Assembly (NCBI GenBank): GCA_025352845.1
Contig: JANXSC010000167.1
Location: forward strand, 1 to 5,278
Direction of reading: 5' to 3'
Source: Opitutaceae bacterium
GTDB lineage: Bacteria; Verrucomicrobiota; Verrucomicrobiia; Opitutales; Opitutaceae
DNA length: 5,278 nucleotides
The notes under the pieces are model-generated. The model had not been told where the DNA came from and searched no databases. It was given only the letters and a program-made list of their open reading frames with translations. Below, piece by piece: positions 1 through 5,278 of the stretch; the first letter of the stretch is position 1; every line of letters starts with the position of its first letter. The translations under genes and the position numbers were made by a program.

Positions 1-1
1 C

Positions 2-331
2 GTGCGCTGGGCCAACCGCGATGGCGTGCTGTCGTTCTTCAATCCCCATGATCGGCCGCTTGAGGTCGACCTGCGTTTTGTATTGATCGGGGTCTCGCCC
101 GGCGAGGTGCGGGTGCGGCATCAGGGGCGGCAGGTGGCGGCGGCCCGCCTCGGCAGTCTGCCGCTCGAAATTGCGCTGCCACGGCTGAAACTCGAGCCCG
201 GGGTGAATGTTTTCAAACTGATCTCATCCGAACCGGCCCGGCGGCTCGGGCCGGAGCGCTATCAATTGCGCACCTTTGGACTGAAGTCTTCCTCGATTGG
301 ATTGGTCGCGGACGCGGTGGCCGCGCCTTAG
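2..331 (+). CDS. C-terminal fragment of a protein with a beta-rich domain, probably a polytopic GT-C-like membrane protein (5' end outside window)
   Basis: The frame is open from the window edge to the TAG at 329-331, giving 109 residues; the GTG at position 2 is just the first codon visible, not a supported start. The fragment has no membrane segment and alternates hydrophobic and polar residues like a beta-sandwich. It aligns without large gaps to the last ~100 residues of the membrane protein encoded at 1365-3560. Both begin with an RW pair, then a glycine, then an NPH motif (residues 14-16 here, 641-643 there), and later share a P-G turn (EPG here, PPG there) and an S-x-P stretch near the end. 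The simplest reading is that this is the tail of a second protein of the same type, with the membrane part upstream of the window. The role of the domain is unknown; carbohydrate binding or contact with the glycan acceptor is a guess. The next gene starts 72 bp downstream on the same strand. Confidence 0.75.
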   Translation: MRWANRDGVLSFFNPHDRPLEVDLRFVLIGVSPGEVRVRHQGRQVAAARLGSLPLEIALPRLKLEPGVNVFKLISSEPARRLGPERYQLRTFGLKSSSIGLVADAVAAP

Positions 332-403
332 GGGGAAAACGGCGGTGAAGAATCGGCGTTGAAATCGCGGACCGGGACTGCCGGTGTGATTACCGCCGCA
401 CGC

Positions 404-1243
404 ATGCAGAATGACGAATACCTGAAACTCGCCGAAGTGGAGGACCGCATGTGGTATTTCCGCTCGCTGCACCGGCACGTGCAACGGGAGCTGGCGACTG
501 TGCTCGGTCGCGCCGATGTAGGCGGGGTGCCCTCACCCCGCAGAGAAGCGGGTGCGAAGCCTGAGTGCAGCGGGGTGGGGGCACCCCGCCTGCAACCAAG
601 CCGTGCGACTTCGGTGCCCGCTGTGCTCGATGCCGGCTGTGGCACGGGCGGGCTCATCCTGCGGCTGCGCGAGTGGCACCCGGAGTGGCGGTTCAGCGGG
701 ATCGATTTCATGCCGATCGCGTGCGACCTCGCGCGCCAGCGCTGCGGGCCGGAGACGGACATCCGCGTGGCGTCGATCACGGAGTTGCCGTTTGCGGATG
801 CGAGTTTCGATGCCGTCGTCTCGGCCGATGTGGTGTGCCAGGTGGAGAACCCCGAGGTGGCGGCGCGGGAATTTTTCCGCGTGCTGCGGCCCGGCGGCAT
901 AGTGGTGATCAATGTGCCGGCCTACATGTGGATGTGGTCGTATCACGACGACTCGTGCCAGACAAAGCACCGCTACACGCGGCCTGAGATTGCGGCGCTG
1001 TTGAGTGGCGCGGGGTTTCAAGAAGCGCGCACGACGCACTGGAACGCGCTGCCGTTTCCTGTGGTCTGGGCGAAACGAAAACTGTTTCGCACGAGCCGCG
1101 ACACGAGCGACGTGAAGGCATACCCCGCGATCATCGAGGCAGGATTCGGAGGTCTCATGGCGATCGAGCACGCGTGGCGGCGGCTGGGCGGCAACTGGGC
1201 GTGGGGCACCTCGGTCTTTGGCGTGGCGCGGAAAAGGGATTGA
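404..1243 (+). CDS. Class I SAM-dependent methyltransferase (Methyltransf_11-like), carrying an in-frame repeat insertion
   Basis: With the ATG at 404 the protein has 279 residues. An N-terminal helix (MQNDEYLKLAEVEDRMWYF) typical of methyltransferases in glycan clusters is followed by the Rossmann core. Motif I is VLDAGCGTGG (residues 74-83), the acidic residue after strand 2 is D101 in GIDF, and the motif II/III region ELPFADASFDAVVSADV (127-143) leads to RVLRPGG (159-165) and a VVINVPAY strand. These are standard SAM-binding elements, so transfer of a methyl group from SAM is well supported; the substrate, perhaps a sugar or lipid intermediate, is inferred only from neighbours. The frame also stays open back to a TTG at 359 and a GTG at 386. 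I chose 404 because the conserved N-terminal helix begins there, although no strong Shine-Dalgarno sequence precedes any of the three. Residues 39-64 are encoded by a palindromic repeat and look like a low-complexity Gly/Pro/Arg linker; the catalytic core appears intact. Confidence 0.9.
   Translation: MQNDEYLKLAEVEDRMWYFRSLHRHVQRELATVLGRADVGGVPSPRREAGAKPECSGVGAPRLQPSRATSVPAVLDAGCGTGGLILRLREWHPEWRFSGIDFMPIACDLARQRCGPETDIRVASITELPFADASFDAVVSADVVCQVENPEVAAREFFRVLRPGGIVVINVPAYMWMWSYHDDSCQTKHRYTRPEIAALLSGAGFQEARTTHWNALPFPVVWAKRKLFRTSRDTSDVKAYPAIIEAGFGGLMAIEHAWRRLGGNWAWGTSVFGVARKRD
518..593. repeat. GC-rich double-hairpin palindromic element inside the methyltransferase gene
   Basis: Positions 518-541 and 570-593 are reverse complements at 22 of 24 positions, and both mismatches would be G-T pairs, so a complete 24-bp stem around a 28-base loop is possible. 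Each arm is also a hairpin on its own: GCGGGGTG (522-529) with CACCCCGC (534-541), and GCGGGGTG (570-577) with CACCCCGC (582-589), each with a 4-base loop. This two-hairpin layout resembles REP/BIME elements. It lies wholly in the coding sequence, contains no in-frame stop, and encodes a Gly/Pro/Arg-rich stretch (VGGVPSPRREAGAKPECSG and the residues after it) that does not look like part of a methyltransferase fold. Insertion is inferred from the structure and from its place between two conserved protein segments; no clear target duplication is visible. Confidence 0.8.
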
Positions 1244-1247
1244 GGGC

Positions 1248-1346
1248 AATGGCCACGAAAAACACCAAGATGCACAAAAAGGCTTTTCAATCCAACGGGT
1301 GCTTTGCCGGGATTTTTTGTGTCTTTTCGTGTTTTTTGTGGCCGTT
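1248..1346. repeat. Intergenic imperfect palindrome, GGCCACGAAAAACACC type
   Basis: Positions 1248-1280 and 1314-1346 are reverse complements at 27 of 33 positions, separated by a 33-base centre. The arms are rich in A on the left and T on the right, in sharp contrast to the GC-rich genes on both sides. The element fills most of the 121-bp gap between the methyltransferase stop and the membrane-protein start. I recall similar GGCCACGAAAAACACC-like repeats, often mistranslated as KNTK-like peptides, as dispersed in Verrucomicrobia and some other phyla. It could fold into a long hairpin in RNA and affect readthrough or mRNA stability, but it lacks the GC-stem-then-T-run form of an intrinsic terminator. 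Confidence 0.85.
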
Positions 1347-1364
1347 GGTTTGGGCTAAGAGGCC

Positions 1365-3560
1365 ATGATCCACTACGCCGTCGCGATTGCGCTGCTGTTG
1401 CATGTGCTCTTTTGGGGAGCGGGCGCGGCGCTGCTGGCGATGCCGCGGCCGTGGCGGAGGCTGTGGCCGGTGTTGATCGTGCCGCTGGGTTTCGCTCTGC
1501 AATCCGCCGTGGTGTGGGCGGGCGCGCACGCCGGACTGCGCGGCACGAATGCCTACGCAGTTTGGAGCGAGCTGCTGCCGCTCGTGTTGCTGGGGATTGC
1601 GCTGCGGCGTCACGGGGTGCGCGCGGCGTGGGCGGACCTCGGGCGCTTCGGACTCGTGGGCGCAACCGTCGGCGGCGTGCTGGCGCTGATGGTGCTGCCC
1701 GTGGCGATCGCGTCGCGCGGGCTTACGACGATCTCGCTCGGGAGCTGCGACGCGGCAGACTACGCGGCGGGCGCGCGGGTGCTGATGGAATTTGCCCGCG
1801 GTGATCGAGAGGGGTTTCTCGGGCTGACGGAGGTGGTGCGCATCGGTTCGGTCGACAATTTTTTCGACTACTGGCTGCGGCTGAATCATTTTTCGCCGTC
1901 GGCGTTGATTGCGTTTAACGGCACCGTGCTCGGCTGCGCGCCGCACGAACTGACGACGCTGTTCATGGCGGTGTTGTTGGCCGGCACGGTGCCGCTGGTT
2001 TTCTGGTCCGCCCGTGCAATCATCGGCTATAACGGCGGCGTGAGCCTGATCGTGGGCGGGCTCTTCGGGATCAGCCCGGTGATGTGGTATGCGCTGGCGC
2101 ACGTCTCGCCGGGGCAGGTGCTCGCGGCGCAGGGCGTGGTGCTGCTGACGTGGGCGGGCGTGACGCTCTGGCGCGGGCGGCTGACGGGCGGACGCGTGCG
2201 GAAATTCTTCGCCGTGCTCGCCGCCGGCTACTGGCTAATTCTCGGTGGCTACAATTTCTTCGTGTTGCTCTGCCTCGTGCCGGCCGTAGCTTACAGCGGT
2301 GGTCTGGCGATCTGGACGCGCGCATGGGGCCGATTCGCGCGCTGGCTGGCGTGGATGGTCGCGCCGCTGCTCGCGTGCTCGGCGATTTTCAACGGCCGCG
2401 TGACAGGACTCGCGGAGCGTTTCTCGCTCTTGCAGACTTATGATTTTGGCTGGCGGATTCCCGCGCTCACGGCGGAAGGCTGGCTCGGAATGGTGCAAGG
2501 GCCGGACCTCGCGGCGTGGGAGTTTCTCGGTGTGCGCTGGATTTTGTCGGCGGCGGTCGTGGGCCTGATCGCGTGGGCGTTTATCCGTGAGATGCCGCAG
2601 CGATATCGCGGCGCATGGACGGCGCTCGCGATGACTTTGCCCGTGCTCGCGGGCTACTGGTTTCTCCAGGTGCGGGGCGCGCGGCTCGGCACCAACGCGA
2701 GCTACGACGCCTACAAGGTTTTCGCGGTCTTCTATCCGCTCCTGCTCCCGGCGTTTTGCTGGTGGGTCACGCTGCGCCGCAGCCGCAAGCTCCACGAGTG
2801 GATATTTGTGGTTTCGGTCGCTGGATTTGTCGTCGGCCTGAACCTCGTCGCCTGCGGGATGTTCGTTTGGGAAATGTCCCGGCCGCCCTTGATCGTGGAT
2901 GGCGAGCTGCGCGAGCTGCGGAAAATCGAGGCGATGGCCGATGTGAAATCGGTGAATATGATCTTTGCCGAGTCCGACATGTGGTCGCGGCTGTGGGCGA
3001 ACGCGTTTCTCCTGCGCAAGGAACAGTTTTTTCTCACCGACACCTACGAGGCCCGCTGGCACACGCCGCTGCGCGGGGAGTGGGATTTGGTGGGCATGGG
3101 GGTGGTGGTGAATTTGCCGGGTGACGCGCGGCGGCAAATCACGCCGCGCTTCGCGCTCGTGAACACGCACCACGCGGAATTCGTCCGCGCGCAGTTCGGT
3201 GCGGGCTGGCACGCGGAGGAATTCGATCCGCGCGGCGGTGAGCGTTGGCGATGGACCAAGGGCGAAGGCAAAATTGAGTTGGAAAATCCACACTCCGATT
3301 CGCTGATGATCGTTTGCACGATCGATGGCTGGAGCCCGGTGGACCGCACGGTCTCGCTCCGGCGTGAGGGTGGGGAAGCGGTGACAGCGAACGCGCCAGT
3401 GCGGTCCCAGCGGGGAAAAATATTGCTGCCTCCCATCGCCGTGCCACCGGGGAAATCGACGTTGCTGCTCCAATCCAATCCTCCGCCGGCCGCCGTGTCG
3501 GGAGACTCGCGGTTGCTCGGCATCTCCGTGTTTCGCCTGGATGTGACACCGCGACGGTAG
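1365..3560 (+). CDS. Large polytopic membrane protein, GT-C glycosyltransferase-like, with C-terminal beta-rich domain
   Basis: The 731-residue protein starts at an ATG with an in-frame TAA only 9 bp upstream (1356-1358), so no earlier start is possible. About 13-14 hydrophobic segments can be read, among them residues 2-24, 33-53, 93-115, 195-217, 250-268, 283-312, 326-342, 390-406, 418-436, 448-468 and 478-500. The loop after the fourth segment holds SCDAADYAAGARVL (127-140), which resembles the first-loop acidic motif followed by Y/A residues in GT-C enzymes such as ArnT/PMT; D129 and D132 are candidate catalytic residues. Such enzymes use polyprenyl-phosphate sugars on the outer face of the membrane. 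After about residue 505 the chain is non-membrane: an alpha/beta stretch, then a WRW motif (628-630), NPH (641-643) and a beta-rich tail matching the fragment at 2-331. A GT-C assignment is inference from topology and this motif; an oligosaccharide flippase or ligase is less likely but not excluded. Confidence 0.85.
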   Translation: MIHYAVAIALLLHVLFWGAGAALLAMPRPWRRLWPVLIVPLGFALQSAVVWAGAHAGLRGTNAYAVWSELLPLVLLGIALRRHGVRAAWADLGRFGLVGATVGGVLALMVLPVAIASRGLTTISLGSCDAADYAAGARVLMEFARGDREGFLGLTEVVRIGSVDNFFDYWLRLNHFSPSALIAFNGTVLGCAPHELTTLFMAVLLAGTVPLVFWSARAIIGYNGGVSLIVGGLFGISPVMWYALAHVSPGQVLAAQGVVLLTWAGVTLWRGRLTGGRVRKFFAVLAAGYWLILGGYNFFVLLCLVPAVAYSGGLAIWTRAWGRFARWLAWMVAPLLACSAIFNGRVTGLAERFSLLQTYDFGWRIPALTAEGWLGMVQGPDLAAWEFLGVRWILSAAVVGLIAWAFIREMPQRYRGAWTALAMTLPVLAGYWFLQVRGARLGTNASYDAYKVFAVFYPLLLPAFCWWVTLRRSRKLHEWIFVVSVAGFVVGLNLVACGMFVWEMSRPPLIVDGELRELRKIEAMADVKSVNMIFAESDMWSRLWANAFLLRKEQFFLTDTYEARWHTPLRGEWDLVGMGVVVNLPGDARRQITPRFALVNTHHAEFVRAQFGAGWHAEEFDPRGGERWRWTKGEGKIELENPHSDSLMIVCTIDGWSPVDRTVSLRREGGEAVTANAPVRSQRGKILLPPIAVPPGKSTLLLQSNPPPAAVSGDSRLLGISVFRLDVTPRR

Positions 3561-3614
3561 GCGGCGATTTTCAGGTTGGCGCACGGCGAGCGCGGCGTGT
3601 TTGCTCCGCGCACG

Positions 3615-4616
3615 ATGCCAGCTCCGACCAATCTGCGCCGCACGTTTTCCGGCAAAAGCGTTTTGATCACGGGTGGGCTGGGCTTCATCGGCTCGAACCT
3701 CGCGCGAACGCTCGTCCGGCTCGGGGCGCGCGTCTCGATCGTGGACAGCCTTGTGCCGGAATACGGCGGCAACCGGCGCAATCTTGCGGGGATCGCGTCG
3801 CGGGTGAAAATTCACATCGCCGATGTGCGCGACTGGCCGCGGCTGCCGAGTCTCGTGCGCGGGCAGGATTTTCTATTCAACCTCGCGGGCCAGACGAGCC
3901 ACATGGATTCGATGACGGATCCGATCACGGACCTCGACATCAACGGTCGCGCGCAGCTCGCCATCCTCGAGGCGTGCCGGCTGCACAATCCCGCGATCCG
4001 GATCGTGTTTGCGAGCACGCGGCAGATTTACGGCAAGCCCGACTACCTGCCCGTCGATGAGAAACACCCGCTCCGTCCCGTCGACGTGAACGGCATCAAC
4101 AAAATCGCGGGAGAATCGTTTCACCTGCTCTATTCGCGCGTGCATGGGATTGCGGCGACGGCGTTGCGGCTCACCAACACCATCGGCCCGCGCATGAGGA
4201 TCAAGGATGCGCGGCAGACGTTTGTCGGCGTGTGGATTCGCCGGCTGCTCGAAGGCCAGCCAATCGAGGTCTGGGGCGGCACACAGTTGCGCGACTTCAC
4301 GTATGTCGATGACGCGGTCGAGGCGTTTCTCCTCGCAGCCGCGCGGCCCGAGGCGGTGGGAGGCGTCTTCAATCTCGGCGGCCCGCCGCCGATTTCGCTG
4401 CGCGGGCTCGCCGAGTTGCTCGTCGCGATCAATGGCGGGGGCGAATTTGTCGTGCGCGAATTTCCCGGCGACCGAAAGAAAATCGACATCGGAGACTACT
4501 ATGCCGACGCCCGGCTTATCGCGCGGAAACTTGGCTGGAAACCGCGCACCGACCTGCGCACGGCGCTGATGCGGACGGTCGCGTATTACCGCGGGGAGCT
4601 GAAGCACTACGTCTGA
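3615..4616 (+). CDS. NAD-dependent epimerase/dehydratase (extended SDR) with Asn in place of the catalytic Tyr
   Basis: From the ATG at 3615 the protein has 333 residues, normal for extended SDR sugar enzymes. The Rossmann dinucleotide motif TGGLGFIG is at residues 19-26, and D44 at the end of strand 2 favours NAD(H). Further landmarks are AD (69-70), NLAGQ (89-93), FAST (132-135), LRLTNTIGPR (184-193), RDFTYVDD (226-233) and a later FNLGG. These identify a nucleotide-sugar 4-epimerase/4,6-dehydratase relative acting in the cytoplasm; the sugar cannot be named. At the YxxxK site the sequence reads NGINK (159-163): lysine K163 is kept but tyrosine is replaced by N159. I recall VNGINK-type sequences in a group of bacterial SDR proteins, so this is probably a subfamily trait and not decay. 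A TTG at 3576 would add 13 residues (MAHGERGVFAPRT); the ATG is preferred because it begins shortly before the conserved fold, but no clear ribosome binding site decides the matter. Confidence 0.92.
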   Translation: MPAPTNLRRTFSGKSVLITGGLGFIGSNLARTLVRLGARVSIVDSLVPEYGGNRRNLAGIASRVKIHIADVRDWPRLPSLVRGQDFLFNLAGQTSHMDSMTDPITDLDINGRAQLAILEACRLHNPAIRIVFASTRQIYGKPDYLPVDEKHPLRPVDVNGINKIAGESFHLLYSRVHGIAATALRLTNTIGPRMRIKDARQTFVGVWIRRLLEGQPIEVWGGTQLRDFTYVDDAVEAFLLAAARPEAVGGVFNLGGPPPISLRGLAELLVAINGGGEFVVREFPGDRKKIDIGDYYADARLIARKLGWKPRTDLRTALMRTVAYYRGELKHYV

Positions 4617-4617
4617 A

Positions 4618-4707
4618 TTTTTTGACCGCGGATTACGCGGATGGCGCGGATGGATTTAGGATGGCACTCGGTTATCCGGGTTATCAGCGTAATCGGCGGT
4701 CAAAAAA
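4618..4707. repeat. Intergenic imperfect palindrome, TTTTTTGACCGCGGATTACG type
   Basis: Positions 4618-4638 and 4687-4707 are reverse complements at 20 of 21 positions, and weaker complementarity (about 11 of 17) continues inward through GGATGGCGCGGATGG-like sequence. The element takes up almost the whole 93-bp gap between the SDR stop and the GT2 start, ending two bases before the ATG. It is a known-looking dispersed repeat type that I associate with Verrucomicrobia and other phyla, where its reverse translation gives ADYAD-like peptides. Its left end is a T-run and its right end an A-run, so it is not an intrinsic terminator in either direction. Because it covers the ribosome-binding region of the next gene it might influence translation there. 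Confidence 0.87.
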
Positions 4708-4709
4708 AC

Positions 4710-5278
4710 ATGGCTTCCGTCGCTCTCAGTTTCGTCATCCCGCTTTACCACAGTGCCGAATCCATCGGTGCGGTGGTGCGCGAGATTGAGGCGTTGAAGA
4801 TCGAGGGCGGGCACGAGATCGTGCTGGTGCATGATGGCAGCGGCGCGCCGACGAGCGCCGCGGCGCGCGAGTTGGTTAAGACTGCAAAGGTGCCGATCAC
4901 GCTGATCGAGCACGCGCGGAATTTCGGCGAGCATAACGCCGTGCTCACGGGTTGGCGGCACGCGCGGGGGGCGCACCTCGTAAACCTCGACGACGACGGG
5001 CAGAATCCGCCGACGGAGGCGGTGCGGTTGTGGCAGCACGCGAAGGAGACGGGGCTCGACGTGGTGTTTGGCCACTACGAGGTGAAGCAACATTCGGCGT
5101 GGCGGAATTTTGGCAGCCGATTCACGAACCGGATGACCGACTGGGCGCTGGAAAAACCGCCGGGATTTTATCTGTCGAGCTTTCGATGTGTGACGGCGTT
5201 CGTGGCGCGCGAGGTGGCGGTGAACAGCGGTCCGCTGCCGTATATCGACGGACTGATTTTGCAGGTGACGCAACGGAT
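4710..5278 (+). CDS. GT2-family glycosyltransferase, polyisoprenyl-phosphate type (3' end outside window)
   Basis: The frame opens at the ATG at 4710 and runs without a stop for 189 codons to the window edge. The N-terminus SFVIPLYHSAESI (residues 7-19) is the first strand and helix of a GT-A fold. It is followed by LVHDGS (39-44), containing the conserved DGS of the nucleotide-sugar site, then ARNFGEHNAVLTGWRHARG (69-87), and LDDDGQNPP (93-101), where DDD is the metal-binding DxD equivalent. This string closely parallels the NxGxHxAxxAG and DDDLQNPP signatures of ArnC/DPM1-like enzymes, which transfer sugars from nucleotide donors to polyprenyl phosphate; LSSFR (155-159) fits the same group. 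Family members often carry two C-terminal membrane helices, which would lie beyond the window. Together with the upstream GT-C-like protein it could supply a lipid-linked sugar donor. The ribosome binding region overlaps the preceding palindrome, and no good Shine-Dalgarno sequence is seen. Confidence 0.9.
   Translation, partial: MASVALSFVIPLYHSAESIGAVVREIEALKIEGGHEIVLVHDGSGAPTSAAARELVKTAKVPITLIEHARNFGEHNAVLTGWRHARGAHLVNLDDDGQNPPTEAVRLWQHAKETGLDVVFGHYEVKQHSAWRNFGSRFTNRMTDWALEKPPGFYLSSFRCVTAFVAREVAVNSGPLPYIDGLILQVTQR

Noticed and set aside
1174..1368. Small + strand reading frame of 64 codons overlapping the methyltransferase end and the gap
   Set aside because: Its second half is simply the translation of the 1248-1346 palindrome (ATKNTKMHKK-like peptide), and its first half is an alternative frame of the methyltransferase gene. 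It has no independent support.
3590..3611. Short GCGCGG/CCGCGC inverted repeat before the SDR gene
   Set aside because: A 6-bp GC-only stem with a 10-base loop is expected by chance in this composition, and there is no T-run or operator-like symmetry.
2235..3815. Long reverse-strand open frame of 526 codons opposite the membrane protein
   Set aside because: Long antisense frames are expected in GC-rich coding DNA. The product is rich in Arg, His and Pro with no recognisable domain, whereas the + strand frame has coherent membrane segments and motifs.
4618..4709. Possible intrinsic terminator after the SDR gene
   Set aside because: The stem is flanked by a T-run on the left and an A-run on the right, the reverse of a terminator on either strand, and the next gene begins immediately.
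4824..4845. His in place of the first Asp of the GT2 DDGS motif (VHDGS)
   Set aside because: The first position varies in this family (NDGS and similar are common); the conserved second Asp and the DDD metal site are present, so loss of activity is not suggested.
4656..5273. Reverse-strand open frame of 205 codons at the right end
   Set aside because: It is antisense to the clear GT2 glycosyltransferase, and its C-terminal ADYADNPDNR peptide comes from the palindromic repeat.

Overview
The window is a GC-rich, densely coded stretch with every recognisable gene on the + strand. It looks like part of a cell-surface polysaccharide or glycolipid gene cluster. In order it holds: the tail of a protein with an all-beta C-terminal domain (2-331, 5' end missing); a class I SAM-dependent methyltransferase (404-1243); a large polytopic membrane protein resembling GT-C glycosyltransferases (1365-3560); an extended-SDR NAD-dependent sugar epimerase/dehydratase (3615-4616); and the N-terminal two thirds or so of a GT2 glycosyltransferase (4710 to the window edge, 3' end missing). 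The gaps of about 50-120 bp and the shared direction fit one transcription unit, but no convincing promoter or terminator is visible.

Three imperfect palindromes of three different sequence types lie between or inside these genes. Two sit in gaps (1248-1346 and 4618-4707) and are AT-richer than their surroundings, built on GGCCACGAAAAACACC-like and TTTTTTGACCGCGGATTACG-like arms. The third (518-593) is GC-rich, forms two adjacent hairpins, and lies in frame inside the methyltransferase gene, adding about 26 residues between its N-terminal helix and its SAM-binding core. From memory, the two intergenic types resemble dispersed repeats common in Verrucomicrobia, especially Opitutaceae. With the high GC content this makes an Opitutaceae-like organism the best guess, though the assignment is an inference.

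Functionally, the SDR protein would make or modify a nucleotide sugar in the cytoplasm. The GT2 enzyme would move a sugar onto a lipid carrier or growing glycan on the cytoplasmic face of the membrane. The GT-C-like protein would act on the other face with a polyprenyl-phosphate sugar, and the methyltransferase could modify a sugar or lipid intermediate. The partial first gene aligns with the last 100 or so residues of the GT-C-like protein, so two related membrane proteins probably flank the methyltransferase gene.

I see no mobile-element gene, CRISPR array, tRNA or rRNA. The most unusual feature is the in-frame palindromic repeat in the methyltransferase. The second is the replacement of the usual catalytic tyrosine by asparagine in the SDR enzyme.
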